From: Gnetum montanum
Lineage: Eukaryota > Streptophyta > Gnetopsida > Gnetales > Gnetaceae
Length of the DNA stretch: 64,000 bases
Direction of reading: 5' to 3'
NCBI GenBank assembly: GCA_015680685.1
Contig: MNCI01027083.1
Span: 1-64,000, forward strand
Shown here: piece after piece, positions 45,600 through 58,220 of the stretch
Layout of the letters: each line of letters begins with the position of its first letter
How positions within the stretch are numbered: the first letter of the stretch is position 1
The notes under the pieces: generated by a model
Databases searched by the model: none
What the model saw: only the letters and a program-made list of their open reading frames with translations
Told to the model about the DNA's origin: nothing
Program-made: the position numbers and the translations under genes

Positions 45600-47930
45600 T
45601 ATTGGTGATTGTTTGGAATGCGACCACCAACAAGTGCCTCAAATAGGATTTAGGTGTTTGCTAGTCTCTGGAAATATCAAGGCCCAAATACCTCCAAATA
45701 TATTTAGTAGTTAATGTGAGTATGTGTTGCTATTGAATGTTGAAACAGTTGAGTCATGTATAAAACTATGATTGGTTATCATGAAAGAGATTTGACCAAC
45801 TTTGTAAAATATTGTGAGTCATTGGAGATTTCTATTTTGTTCAATCACTTAGTCTATATGGTCCTTATAATACCTACTTGTAATAAATAAAATTTTGCAA
45901 AAGCCATTTGAGTACAACTCTACCAATCTACTCCTAATTTGCCCCAAAGAGAAAAAGTTCCACAAGAAAACTAGAAATAGAGCAAGATTCAATTGAAAGA
46001 GAAAGAAAGAAAGTAGATTTGTGTAAAAATCTCAAATATTTAAGCAAGGTAAATTGATACGAGGAAACACTTACAATAAATTTATCCCTAATTCAATATC
46101 TATGAATCATTCAAATTTTCTAGTCTTAAACAAGCAATTTCTTAAAGAAAATCCTACTATACTACCAAAATTTGCTGCGTAAAACAACATGTACAAGTCT
46201 CTACTTTGGCTAGATACTAGTTGTCAATGATTGCATACAATAGAGCTTTCAAAGATTTGACAATTTCTAACTGAAATAATAAAGGAATATACTTTAAAAA
46301 AATCAAAAGTTATTTCAATCTTATTAAAATACCAAATATTTTTTTGAACCCTCTAGACTATTGAATTTCTCAACTAACTTGTCTATAGTAAAGGCTCTCT
46401 TACTGTAATCCTAATTGTAGCCTTAAACATTGCATAATAATAAAACTCTTTATTAAATTACTCTTGAGGCTTCCAAACATGAGCTCTTCTATGGAAAATC
46501 TTAATAGAAGCCTACTATCACCCAACAAAGAACTATAAAAGTGATCTAAAAATCCCAAATTTAAATGCCAAACATAATACTACCTATACCACTAGCTATG
46601 CAACTAAAAAAAAATAGGAAAGAATGAACTTATAGGATTAAACAAAGTGGTTGAAATGATGTCTTTAGGAAGCCATCTTACAAGCAATCTTCAAATTTCT
46701 TCTTGATCTCCCTCCCCCTTCCTAAACCTTATTTCTACCTTTGAAGCCTTTTATAGTGGCTTTGGGTAGTTACAATAATCATGAGAGGAGTAACAAATAT
46801 CTATGATATTTAATTTTAACCACCTAAGGAGTTATAACTTCCATGGTAAGTTATGAGAATTTTAAGACACTTTTGGCAAGTGTCTTCATGAATAATCTCC
46901 CTTTCCTTTTTTTAAATAAAATCCCCCTATTTTTTTTAAAAAATACATACGAATTATCTTTAAACTTATATTGCACTCTTCCAATGAAAATAATACGTAT
47001 TTCTCCTTATATGCTCCAACCAAGGGCATCAAAAAAGGAAAAATATTTAATTTGTAAGTTGAATCATGACTAATCCATTGCGTAAATGCAAGAATAATAG
47101 TTTATTTTTCCACGATGTTAGGGATTTATTTTTCCACCACATGGTATAGGAACAAGGATTGTGGTCCACCATGTTGCATCTCCCTATTTCTGATGCTGAG
47201 GATGTCACTCTTCATGTACTTTTGGGTAACAGACGGAAAACAAGATGGCACACTTGGAAGTCAAGGTAGTTTTCTAGGCACAACAAGCTTCATTGATGTC
47301 ATTTCAGGCATAGTTGTGGAGTATGGTCACTATAGTAGTCAAGAGGAAACCCAAGTCTTTTCCTGCATTGATCTTGTGGCCACTAGCATTATGTGTATCT
47401 ATAAATTTGCCAATTTAGGGCTTCTTTGTCATCATCCATTCATGCAAAATATCTACCAAGAAATTGCTTCCTACCTCTCTAGTTTCCTACCATTGTGGTA
47501 TTCTTTTGCAAGGTAATTTTTTAAACTATACTTGCAATAATTTCTCTTGTTCTTGATCATCCTTGATGATTCAAGTGTATCTGTACTTGAGTTTTAGCAA
47601 TGTTGGGATGTATAAAATCTGCAAGACTAACATTTTCAAGTTTGTGATGATGAAATGTTTTTCTAAGCTAAGAAGGATCCTAGAAGTTGCCATAGAAAGT
47701 ATCACTCATGATTTTTAATGTGACCAATTGGGGTTTCCTTGCTTTTTGGTTGAGTTCATATGTAGGGGTTGTCTTCATATTGTCTTACATACTTTTGCAA
47801 TGCGACTACATCACGACCTTTATGGATTTGGCTTGTTTCTTGTCACCACTAGCAAAGTATTTTATCAGAGCCTTGGTGATAATTTATGAATCCTGATTGG
47901 TGTCTTGTGTTAACCCATGGTTATTGATGT
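45600..47930 (-). repeat. Element E 3' LTR
   Basis: The right boundary is uncertain (between about 47,900 and 48,010). The minus-strand TATA box CTATAAAAGGC at 46,746-46,756 is conserved in the other LTR. The first 30 bases contain an inverted pair TTGGTGA...TCACCAA (better preserved at 49,683-49,711). Open plus-strand frames at 46,843-47,073 and 47,115-47,516 are antisense to the element and are not taken as genes. Confidence 0.65.
46746..46756 (-). promoter_or_regulatory. TATA box of element E 3' LTR
   Basis: CTATAAAAGGC on the minus strand. The equivalent CTATAAAAAGC lies at 50,829-50,839 in the other LTR, so the motif was present before insertion. Confidence 0.55.
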
Positions 47931-48689
47931 TGATTTTCACAAAGCGAAGTTACAACTTCTTTTCACAGTGGCCTAAAATATCATCGCTAATACCATTTAA
48001 TCCAATTATGTTATTGTATTAAGCAGACCTCGTGTGCTTGTATTTTTGCATTTTATACTAATTGGTATGATGAAGTTTAGTTGCTACATCAGCAAAATGG
48101 CTCTCTATTTAATAGATTATTTTTGCAATATCATGAAATCAAGTTTATTAAGAAGGATGAAGAAATGATGGTTTCATAGAAAAATTGTGTCATTAATTTT
48201 ACTATGTAATCTACAAAAAAATAGTGAGATTATTTTCCATAATTTCTAGTTGAATTACATTGAAAAAGGATTCAAAAAGTTACTGTAACCAACTACTTCA
48301 AAACAAAAAAAACATCATCAATAAACCAACAATAGAAATGAGAGAAAGCCCCAAAACACAGACCAATCTGCAATTCCTCTACCCATTGCAACTTTAGAAT
48401 CATCCTTAGTTGTAACATTGAGGCACTCTTAAATGGTAGCTTCAGTATGCCCTTTCATGATGTCAACATGTCATTTGCCAAATCAGTTGAAGCACCATTG
48501 AAGCTATGGCACCTTGATGAACTAAAAAGAAGAAGAAGAAAGACAAAACCCTAGCTTACTATCTTGATATATATGTTTTCTATTTTTCTTTTCTTCCTTA
48601 ATATTAACTCTTGCCAAGGATTTTTCTAGTTTTACTATATTTCTAGACATAGCTCACATTAATTATCCTTTTTTAGATTCTCTTCCTTC

Positions 48690-49554
48690 ATGTTTTTTCT
48701 CTATCTTAATATGAGATGGACCTAGTGAAGCTTTAAATTGAGCAAAATCTTGCATAGGAACTGTAACTTTTTCTTGTCTTTTTTGAGTTACAGTAATCTC
48801 TTCTTGATTCAAGTTTAATTAGTTTTCTAATTATATAGCTTTACTAAAGTAGTCATTTAGTGTATTTAAGTGTAAATTTCTTATTAACCAAATTGAAATG
48901 TTGGGGTTGACAACCTTAAGATAAGTTTCTCTAATTATTTCATCTAATGGTCCATATTGTCATTGAGAAAGCCCACAAATTTGTTGAGATTTGATGTTAA
49001 AATCTCTAATTAATTCTTTGACTCCTTTCTTAGCTTGTATTAGCCCATAATAAGTTGTTGTTGATCTAATTAAACACAAATCTAGGCTTAAAAAATACTT
49101 TTCATATCGTCCCAACTTGTGATACTACTACTTTGCAAGTTTGAGCACTAGATCTAAGCCACATCCTTTAGATTTGCTACAAATAATCTACAAGCTTGAT
49201 CTTGGTGTTGAACATTTGCATGAGCTAAAGCTAACTCAAACATGTGAATATACTCTTCAACTAAGTAAGCTTTTCTAGGAATAAAAGGCTAAGGAAGATA
49301 CTTATAAAATACCTTAGAATTTTCCATCTTAATTATGTTGGCTCTTTGCTAAGGATTTTCCATCTTATTCCTTTGGATTTTTGATCTCTTATACTTATTA
49401 GATCTTCTCTTCTCAACCTTCTAGTCTTTAACCCACTACTTGTTCCAAACTCAAAAACTTTCTTTTGTTGTTCTTCTGATGAAGAATCAGTCTTATAATT
49501 AAGAACTTCCTTTAAATCTTTGAAACCCTCTAAACTATCAATCTTGTTGGTCAT
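48690..49554 (-). pseudogene. Element E gag
   Basis: The minus-strand start at 49,554 gives MTNKIDSLEGFKDLKE, then an acidic and Arg-rich stretch, to a stop at 49,333. Further on, in broken frames, come VEEYIHMFELALAHANVQH, RLFVANLKDVA and SSSITSWDDMKSIF (about 49,250-49,080). These match the retrotransposon gag pattern A..FI..L...A..W...L...SI.SW..L...F. MQDFAQFKASLGPS near 48,740 is the recognisable C-terminal part. There is no zinc knuckle and no pol after it; 47,931-48,690 holds nothing recognisable. Confidence 0.6.
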
Positions 49555-49655
49555 GAACTAAAAATAGAATCTAATTTCTTAAGCCTTTATAGTAACAAAT
49601 AATTGTTGGTATGCTAGGACTATTAGGCTTATGAATATATAACATAAACTTTCAA

Positions 49656-49678
49656 GCCCTCCTTCTAGGGCCAAAAGA
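49656..49678 (-). promoter_or_regulatory. Primer-binding site of element E
   Basis: TTTTGGCCCTAGAAGGAGGG on the minus strand, next to the LTR end. It differs at only two of 21 positions from the element F site at 53,636. TTGGCGCTAGAAGGAGGG-type sites are familiar from Tat-lineage elements (recalled, not searched). Confidence 0.6.
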
Positions 49679-49680
49679 AT

Positions 49681-51792
49681 TGTTGGTGACCATTTGGGAT
49701 GTGATCACCAACGACTACCTCAAACAGGATTTAGGTTTTCACTGGTCTCTCACAACACCGAGGCCTAGAGACCTCCAAATAGATTCAGCATTTAACATGA
49801 GTATGTGTTTTTGTTGAACGTTGAAATAGTTGAGTTGTGTATAAAACTATGATCAGTTATCATGAAAGAGATTCAACTAGCTTTGTAAAATACTATGATT
49901 TATTGGAGATTTCTATTTTGTTCAATCATTTAGTCTAAATGGTCCTTATAATACCTACTTATAACAAACAAAATTTTGCAAAAACCATTTAAGTAAAACT
50001 TTGTCAATCTACTCCTAATTTCCCCCAGAAAGAAAAAGCTCTACAAAAAAACTAGAAATAGAGCAATATTTAATGGAAAGAGAAAGAAAGAAAGTAGATT
50101 TGTGTAAAAATATCAAATATTTAAGCAAGGTAAATTGATATGAGAAAATACTTTACAATAAAGTTATGCCTAATTCAATATCTATGAATTGTTCAAATTT
50201 TCTAGGCTCAAATGAGCAATTTCTTAAAGACAATCCTACTATACTACCAAAATTTGCTACATAAAACAACATGTATGAGTCTCTATTTTGGCTAGATAAT
50301 AGTTGTCAATGATTTCATATAATAGAGCTTTCAAATATTTGAGAATTTCTAATTGAAATACCAAAGGAATATAATTTTAAAAAATCAAAAGCTATTTCAA
50401 TCCTATCAAAATACCAAAGATTTTTTTAAATCCTTTAGACTATTGAATTGCTCAATTGGCTTGTCTATATCAAAAGCTCTCTTATAGTAATCCTAATAGC
50501 AACCTGAAACATTGCATAATAATAAACCTCTCTATTAAATTGCTCTTGAGGCTTTCCAACATGAGCTCTTTTATGGCAAATCTTAATTGGAGTCTACTAT
50601 CATGCAATAAAGAACTATAAAAGTGATGTAAAAATCCCAAATTTAAATGCCAAGCATAATACTACCTAAACTGCTAGCTATGCAACTAAAAAAAATTAGG
50701 AAAGAATGAACTCATTGGATTAAACAAAGTGACAAAAATGATGTCTTTAGCAAGTCATCTTACAAACAATCTTCAAATTTTGTCTTGATCTCCCTCCCCC
50801 CTTCCTCAACCTTATTTCTACCTTTGAAGCTTTTTATAGTGGCTTTGGGTAATTACAATAATCATGAGAGAAATAAAAAATATCAAAGGATTTATAACTT
50901 CCATGGGAATTTCTAAGAATTTTAAGTCACTTTTGATAAGTGTCTTCATGAATAATCTTCCTTTCCTTTTAAAAAAAAATCCCCCTATTTTTTTTAAAAA
51001 ATACATACGAATTATCTTTAGACTTATATTGCACTCTTACAATGAAAATAATATGTATTTCTCCTTATATGCTCTAACTAAGAGTATTAAAAAAAGAAAA
51101 ATATTTATTTCTTAAGCCAAATCATGACTAACTTGTTGCATAAATGCAAGAATAATAATTTATTTTTCCACCACATTAGGGTTTATTTTTCCACCACATG
51201 GTATAGGAATGAGGATTGTAGTCCACCATGTTGCATCTCCCTATTTGTTATGCCAACAATGTCACTCTTCATGTACTTTTGGGTAACATATGGAAAATAA
51301 GGTGGCACACTTGGAACTCAAGGTAGTTTTTTGGGCACAACAAGCTTTGTCAATATTGTTTTAGGTCTAGTTGTGGAGTATGATCACTACAGTAGTCAAG
51401 AGGAAACCCAAGTTTTTGCCTACATTCATGTTGTGGCCACTAGCATTTTGTGCATCTATAGATTTTCTAGTTTAGGGCTTATTTGTCATGATCCATTCAT
51501 GCAAAATATTTGCTAAGAAATTCCTTCCTATTTCTCTAGTTTCCTGTTGTTCTAGTATTCTTTTGTGAGGTAATTTTTACTATACCTACAATAATTTCTC
51601 TTGTTCTTGATCATCCTTGATTATTCTAGTGTATCTGTATTTGAGTTTTAGTAGTGTCAGGGTGTATAAATCTACAGGATTGACATTTTTGGGTTTGTCA
51701 TGATGAAATGTTTTTCTAAGCCAAAATGGCTCCTAGAAGTCACCATAGAAAGTATCAGTCATGGTTTTCAATGTGATTGATTGGGGTTACCC
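49681..51792 (-). repeat. Element E 5' LTR, truncated by element F
   Basis: Pairs with 45,600-47,740. It stops at GGGGTTACCC (51,792), where TGTGAAACACCC of element F begins. The partner LTR continues with TTCCTTGCTTTTTGG, so the missing end is expected to the right of the window. Confidence 0.7.
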
Positions 51793-53632
51793 TGTGAAAC
51801 ACCCTAGAATTTTGGGACCATCTTGCTTCACCAGGGTATCAAAATTTAGGCAAGGAATTTTCACAAGTGCAGTGTCATGATAGTTTGGTAGGAAATAGAT
51901 GCTCTAAGTTTAGACTATCCAGTTTGGAAATTTTTCTACACCTAGTGTCCATAGGCTCGACAAACTCTCTAGTCTACCCACCTGGACAATTTATCTAGTT
52001 GAGAATTCACTTAGAAACCATATGTGGAGTTGTCGGCAATGCTCAGGATGTGCAAAATAGTTTGGCAAGTTTTCTGGTCAAGAAGTTTGCTATGCTACGC
52101 TACGCTATGTAGCATAGTAGGCCTCAGGAGATAGTTGTTTAGGCAATTAACTATGAATTTTTGCAAGGCAAAGTGCTACACTATGCTATCCTACGTAGTG
52201 TAGCACATCATAGCAAAAGTAAGACAGAGAGGCCCAACTTACTTAGTGATTTCAATTGCACTCAGCAAGCACCTCTGACCTTCAAAAGTAGTTTCTTTGC
52301 TCGACTTCAAGTCCTTCAGAAAAGCTCCTCTTACTAGAAAAGTAGCAGATCAAGCAAAAGGTAAGCTTTTTTGGCTGCTACGCTACGCATTGTAGCATAG
52401 CATAGCGATGATGCAAGAATGACAAAAGGCATCTCAAAATGCAAGATTAACAAGTTCAAAGGCTTCACATCACAGAGAACAAAGGTTGCAAATTGTCAGC
52501 ATGATCATCAAACAAAAGTTTACAACTTAGGTGCAAATCATAGTTAAGGCCAGCTACTATGCTATGCTACACTACCTAGCATAGCATAGCGTAGAAAACA
52601 TGTAGAACTATCCAATACACTTCAAAGTATTCTAGCACCTACAATTAACTCCAATGTAAATTTCTTCTTCAAATTGGTGGCTACGCTATGCGATGCTACA
52701 TAGCGTAGCACAACGTTGCAAGCAGCTACGCTATGCTAACAGGCTACGCTCCATAATGTAGCACAATGTAGCAGGTGTCTACGCTACATCAGTGTGCTTC
52801 ACTCCTTGTCTACATCATTGACAGACCTGAACCCAGCATCTCTAGTTTCGACAATGTGATTGCAGCATGGTAGGCTCATCAATTAGCTTTGCATGTCCAT
52901 GCAGCATGGACATGTCAACATCTTGTGGGTCTAGGACACATGACATCCAAACCACAGCTCTCATGTCCTCTTGGCCCTATAAATACCCCAACGAGCAATG
53001 CTTGAAGGGTTGGCAAGTTCGCAAGTTGGCAAGTTGTAAAAAAATTGGGTTGGAAAATTTTGCATGGTTAGCAATTTGAGAGTTTAAAGGGTTGACAATC
53101 TTGAGCATTGTTAACATTTGCGAGTTGGAAAAAATTAAGTAGTTGGCATTCTCATTTGGCATTCTATTAGCTCTTTTCTATTGCCTTTGTAGTATTTTGC
53201 TTCGTTAGCTCTTGAATCCACGTTCAAGCGTACAATTATCTTGCTTTGAACATCTTGGTTACTTTTCAGATCTCTATGCTTCCCAGCGTCGTGCAACTGA
53301 TTGTATCCACCTTGAAAAAGTAAAGTCGTAGTCTTGAAGCAGTGCATTTCTTAACTCCAATTTACTTTATTCTCCTTCTTATCATTGCATTTTACATCAT
53401 TTTCATTTACTCACATATAATAATTAGTATTTTATGCTATAAACATTGTTTTCAAATTACACGTTTGCAAAAGGTTTAGTGACATCGACTAAGTCCCTGT
53501 CTGATCCACCAAACCATTCAGGGTACCTCGTTTCCATTTTATCTAGCATGGTCCTCGCACGGATCCGAGGTTAAGACTATCTGATTGACAACCTCTCAGT
53601 GTTTCCAGCCACTGATGTTTTTGGTCACTACA
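51793..53632 (+). repeat. Element F 5' LTR
   Basis: 1,840 bp, TGTGAAACACCC to TCACTACA. TATA box at 52,978-52,985. The U3 part contains at least six clusters of a GCTACGCTATGCTA/TAGCATAGCGTAGC motif between 52,090 and 52,790, often as head-to-head pairs able to fold into hairpins. Downstream of the TATA is a run of GGCAAGTT/CGCAAGTT repeats (53,011-53,036). Confidence 0.75.
52978..52985 (+). promoter_or_regulatory. TATA box of element F LTR
   Basis: CTATAAATACCCC, a strong plant TATA context, about 650 bp before the LTR end. It defines plus orientation together with the PBS. Confidence 0.7.
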
Positions 53633-53635
53633 GGT

Positions 53636-53656
53636 TTTTAGCACTAGAAGGAGGGC
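53636..53656 (+). promoter_or_regulatory. Primer-binding site of element F
   Basis: TTTTAGCACTAGAAGGAGGG starts three bases after the LTR terminus. It is nearly identical to the site of element E. Confidence 0.65.
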
Positions 53657-53701
53657 CTTTTAGTGCCCTTTCCATGTTTTACGGTAGTCCTATAAGTGTT
53701 C

Positions 53702-54005
53702 TACACCTTGACATGCACTAGCGTAAACTTGACACCCTTTTGTGATTGTTTATACATTGTGTGGTGCAGATCGTTTGCTTTGACGGTTCCTTCAAAATCC
53801 TGTAGGACATAAAGCCTCCGATTGCCATTTGACCCACTTATTTCATGGTAGTTTTGCATGCATTCTGTACCCCATCACACACTAGCGTAAATGTGACACC
53901 CTTTTGTGGTTGTTTACGCATCATGTGGTAGAGATCGGTCACTCTGATGGTTCCTTTGGAATCTTGCAAGACATAAATCCTTTGATCGCCTTCTGATCTC
54001 CTTGT
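53702..54005 (+). repeat. Duplicated leader segment, two units of about 150 bp
   Basis: Both units contain CACTAGCGTAAA, TGACACCCTTTTGTG, TTGTTTA, GGTTCCTT and ACATAAA in order (53,715-53,815 and 53,881-53,975). They sit between PBS and gag start, the region used for packaging and translation control in retroelements. Confidence 0.65.
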
Positions 54006-54023
54006 TTTCCTCATTTAGAAACA

Positions 54024-56900
54024 ATGATTTCCTCAAGCACCATTGCTAACACCTCTAACATTGAGGTTCCCCTCACAGTTCAAGGCATCACAGGTGCTGA
54101 ACAGCTGCCTAGCCCAGTGCTGGGGCCATGTTAATCCCTCAGGATCCAAAATTTGCCACGTGAGGACTTGGCCCAACAACATGAACAATATAACTTTCTC
54201 TATGCTAAGGTGTAGGCAAACATTCCCTTAGATGCACAAGAGCTCGAAGAGAAGCATAGCTTTGAGTTTGCCTACTACAATGGGAAGGAATTTATTCCCA
54301 CTCACGGTGTTTCCATCCCTTTAACGCAAACAAACCAATGGCTTATAGATCAGCTGATCCAAGTCATTAGGCCTGGGGAGCCACAAGACACAATGTATCA
54401 TCATGACAAGGCTTTTTAGGATGGGTAGGAAGAACTAGATTCCCAATTCGATGAAGGGGGGGGGGGGTCAAACCAACCCTGCCACCATCCCTCCTACCCC
54501 ATCTTTCTAGACATACCTGTTGTCCATCATCACTCCCTTTAGGATCACTTCTACATCATCGTAATCCACAATTCCATTGGCAATGGGTAGCCATGCCATA
54601 CCCTTGATGCATCAACACGCCTGCTCCCCTATTTCATTCTCAGCTACTACTCCTCTACCAACTGTTCCCCAGTCCATTCCTATATCACATCACTCATCAA
54701 TCATAGCTACCCTACCTCACATTTACACAGTACCTACCTCATAGTTGCATGCAATCTTCACCTCCATTCCTACATTTACACCTGTCCCACCGTTAGCAGT
54801 GGGCCTAGGCCCATCCACATTGTGGACCACATTCACTTCTCCTCCTATTTTGCAACCATCATAGATGTCCCGCTACACTAGCCAACAAACCTACCAAGTT
54901 CTGCAAATGGTACAACCTAGCACAAGACTCTGGTCTATGCCACCGACCATATAAATGGCTTACCCGGTAGCACAACCCGCAGTTGTTGTTCCAATAGCAC
55001 CACTTGTTGGGTGGTGGACAACGCAAGCAGCATAGTTCCTAGGGGCCATTCCAATGGCACCACCGATGGGTCACATTTCTACCCCTACCACTCCACAGAT
55101 GGGAGCTACCCTGGTGGTTTCCCAACTACCTACATCATCCCCGAGTTTGGATCAAGTGTTCTAGCTTATCTAGACCCTTACTGAGAAAATAAAACACCTT
55201 AAGGCTTTTGGGTCTGATACGGTACAAGTTGTGAAATTCTACCAGGATGATCCCATTAGCTTGATAGTCCCTGCACTAATGTTATCCCTAGGGATGTTAC
55301 TCCCCCATTTCATGAAATACAATAGGGAGGGAGATCCCAACTCACATCTTGTTACATTTAAGTCTAAGTCCCTTTTTCTGCAATAATGGCGACATACAAT
55401 CATCCATGTCTTTGCCATGTATCTGACCAGAAAATCCCTAGATTAGTACCATGCTCTTCCACGCTCCTCCATCTCAACCCTATAGGAGTTTCTAACCTAG
55501 TTCATGATGCATTTCAAGTACAACTTGAGACCAAAGGTCATGCTAGATCAGTTGATGAGTGTAAAACAAGATCCGCTGGAACCAGTCCATAAGTTCATCC
55601 AACGCTGGAGTGTGACCCTTAATGAAATCCGTAAGCCCATTGTGGAGGCCCACTTGCTAGCTGTCTTTAAGGGTGCAATGAACAACTTTGTTAAGTCTAA
55701 GCTATATTATCTCGCTCTGTGCACTCTCAATCAGGCTTTTGCCTAGACTAAGAGCATACAGGATGCTGTTAAGGCAAGTAAAGACCCTGACTATGTTGCA
55801 TACAAGAACACCTTCACAAAGAAGAAAAAGGACAAGGGTAAGGCTATAATAGCCACACTGGCGACTATGGTTGATGAACCCAAACCCAACAACAATAACA
55901 AGAACAACAAAAAACTAGCTGCACCTACAACTAACCCCATGCCCAAACAGGGAAACACACCTCAACCTTCTACATCCACACCTAAAGCATTTGCACCACC
56001 TAAACTGAACTCTGAACATAAAAATCGCTCAAAGTATACCCCGTTGCCTATCAAGGCTTTAGATCTTATGAAGAAATTACTGGTGGTGGGGTACATCCAA
56101 CATAAGTGGATGTTGGAGGAGGGAGCTAGGCAACATCAACAGTACTACGAACTCCTTAGGAACCCCTCCTTGGCTTTGCCCAATGAGCCCCCAGTTCCTA
56201 AGGGTTTCAAGCTAGAGTGGTTCTATGACTACCATCAATAGTGTGGTCACAACACGGATTACTGCATGGTGTTGAAAGACAACATCCAAAGGATGATCGA
56301 TTAGGGGAAATTGGTGATAGATGAAAGCAACCCAATACGTCTCAAGAATTAATCCCTACATGTTTACATGGATCCTCTCAACGCCAACAACACTAGTTAC
56401 ATTATCAACACCATTGACGTTGACAATAATCCTAGAACACCTTAGCAGCCATTTGTGGTTTGTATGCCTTAGTGTAGTGCACCAGTACCACCAGTGGTTA
56501 ATCAAACTTCACAACAACCTTTCTTCTTGAGAATCCCTCCCAAAGTATCTACCCTTGCACCACCTATTAGCAAAACTACATCACCACTGCATACACTAAG
56601 ACTGTTAGCTCTATTCGTTATCAGGGGGCCAAGCCATTTAACAACCCCTACCCCGCATAAGGCAGCTTCACAACCTTCTCGTCCTAGAAAACAAGAACTG
56701 CACTTCACAGGTGAGATGTCAAAGGAAAGTACCATCCAAAGTACTTACAAGACTATGCCCTCACCCTCTGCATCTACACCCTCATCGCTGAAAGATAATG
56801 CTGCTATGTGTGGACATTCTTCACCACCTCACCCAAGAGAGTCTGAACCCAGACCCGAAACTATCCCTCCTTGGGAAATTTATCTTCTGGGATGAATAGA
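54024..56900 (+). pseudogene. Element F gag
   Basis: The start at 54,024 gives MISSSTIANTSNIEV. A Pro/Thr/Ser-rich N-part is followed by the gag core from about 55,190: DPISLIVPALMLSLG, then PHFMKYNREGDP, and LRPKVMLDQLMSVKQDPLEP at 55,515. After a Lys/Asn/Pro linker the conserved block TPLPIKALDLMKKLL (56,040) leads to FYDYHQ.CGHNTDYCMVLKD at 56,220-56,280, the remnant of the Tat knuckle (C.YH...GH.T..C). Frameshifts lie at the 12-G run at 54,456-54,467 and at several other places. 55,504-55,746 and 55,867-56,241 are the longest open parts. It is non-functional but clearly of Tat/Ogre type. Confidence 0.75.
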
Positions 56901-56934
56901 AGAGGAGAAAGGTAGTAAATTAAAAAGTGGCTAG

Positions 56935-57829
56935 GAACTTTTGAGCACCCTCGCCAAGGTAAAGCAATCTCTAAAATAGAAAAACACTATGCTGAGCCTG
57001 TACGACCTAATCATGACATCTACCGCACACTGTAAGGCTTTGGTCCGCATGTTAATAGCAATTCCGGTTAATGAGAACATGCTAGCGAAAGAGAAGGCAA
57101 TCCATTCAGTCATGCTTCCTTCTACGCCTACAGAACCAAAGCCATCCCAACTGACTTTTTGTGATAATTCCATTAGGGAAGACCCTGAAAAGGGTCAGGT
57201 GACTACAACACCTCTTTTCATCATAATTCGGGTCAGCCAACATAAGATTTGAAGGGTACACATTGATGATGAAGCTTCCAAAAATGTCATCGCTTTCCCT
57301 ATTATGGATAAGCTGGGTTTGGTTGACCAGATCAGACCCATAATAAAATCATGCTTAAAGTCGTTCAATGGGTGTGGTGAAAGGCATGGTCCACATTGAC
57401 TTTGTGGCAGGGGACCAGTTCCCCACAAACACAATGTTCATCATGGTTGAAGAGATGCCCGAGTTTAACCTGATCTTGGGGAGGTCATGGTTAGCACAGC
57501 TTAAGGTTGTCTCTTCACCCATTCATCAGGAGATCCATCTACCCTATGCAGGGAAGGAGGTGGTAATCACTGGCAATGAGGTAGCAACACAAGTTATCAA
57601 CAACGTAGATATGGAACAGGGCTTAGAGGTCGTAACCTTTGAGAATGAAACGCCTATCTTTGTAGATACTAACCATCCAACAAAAGAGCTAGCTCAACAT
57701 GCTAGTTCAAAAAATGAAAACACATGGGCTGAGTTGCCCTTCCAAGCGGGGGACAATGATATAGATGAAGGCTATGGCAAAGCACCTCAACCTTACAATT
57801 TGCCCAATTCACTATGGGTTAGGAAGTAG
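56935..57829 (+). pseudogene. Element F aspartic protease region
   Basis: 56,980-57,180 holds the Ogre-type lead-in (LYDLIMTSTAHCKALVRML, then LTFCDNSI). The active-site block at 57,255-57,300 reads HIDDEASKNVIAFPIMDKLG; family members have an ID(N/D)G(S/A)S form, so the catalytic Gly is replaced by Glu. From 57,368 an open frame gives the second half: FIMVEEMPEFNLILGRSWL, then the HQEIHLPYAGKEVVITGNE end typical of this lineage. The frame stops at 57,829 and no RT follows. Confidence 0.7.
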
Positions 57830-57978
57830 TTACACATAGCGTAGCAGCCCCATTGCTTCATGCCTTGTCAACATCCATTGTATAGTTATCACCTATTCAC
57901 CTCGCATCTATCCGTCTATGCTAGCTACATCAACTCGCTTTCACTTTTCAATCATTAACATATTTTTTGTTTACGATA

Positions 57979-58220
57979 AGGCCCGAAATGGCCTAAAACT
58001 AGTGCAGGCCTGAAATGGCCTAAAACTAGTGATGGTCCAAAATGGCCTAAAACTATATACAACTCGCTAAGGCCTAAAAATGGCAAGATTTCTTTTGTTT
58101 ACATCATGTACGATGGCCCAAAATGGCCTAAAACTAGCGGGGGCCCAAAATGGCCTAGAACTAGCAGCGGCCTGAAATGGCCTAAAACTAGCAATGGCCC
58201 AAAATGGCCTAAAACTAAAA
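57979..58220 (+). repeat. 27-bp minisatellite, about eight units
   Basis: Consensus GGCCCAAAATGGCCTAAAAC followed by TAGCAAT. Read on the minus strand the period is nine codons and gives repeats of the type ASFRPFWAI without a stop through most of the array. It lies between the protease stop and the end of the antisense gene. Confidence 0.75.

Larger units (their letters stand above)
45600..51792 (-). mobile_element. Element E: LTR element with gag only
   Basis: The LTR copies are 45,600 to about 47,930 and 49,681-51,792. They align from TRTTGGTGA through to GATTGGGGTT, where the right copy is interrupted by element F. The interior is only about 1.75 kb and encodes gag on the minus strand; no protease, RT, RNase H or integrase was seen. 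The PBS beside the right LTR is the same type as that of element F (Tat-like). The element is therefore non-autonomous, or has lost pol. Confidence 0.7.

Noticed and set aside
46843-47516. Open frames on the plus strand within the element E LTR, partly echoed at 51,331-51,516
   Set aside because: They lie antisense to the element inside its LTR, and the two copies differ by shifts and stops. No domain is visible. The echo is explained by the LTRs being duplicates.
57979-58220. Tandem array considered as a CRISPR-like array
   Set aside because: Units are contiguous 27-bp minisatellite copies without unique spacers, in a plant retroelement.
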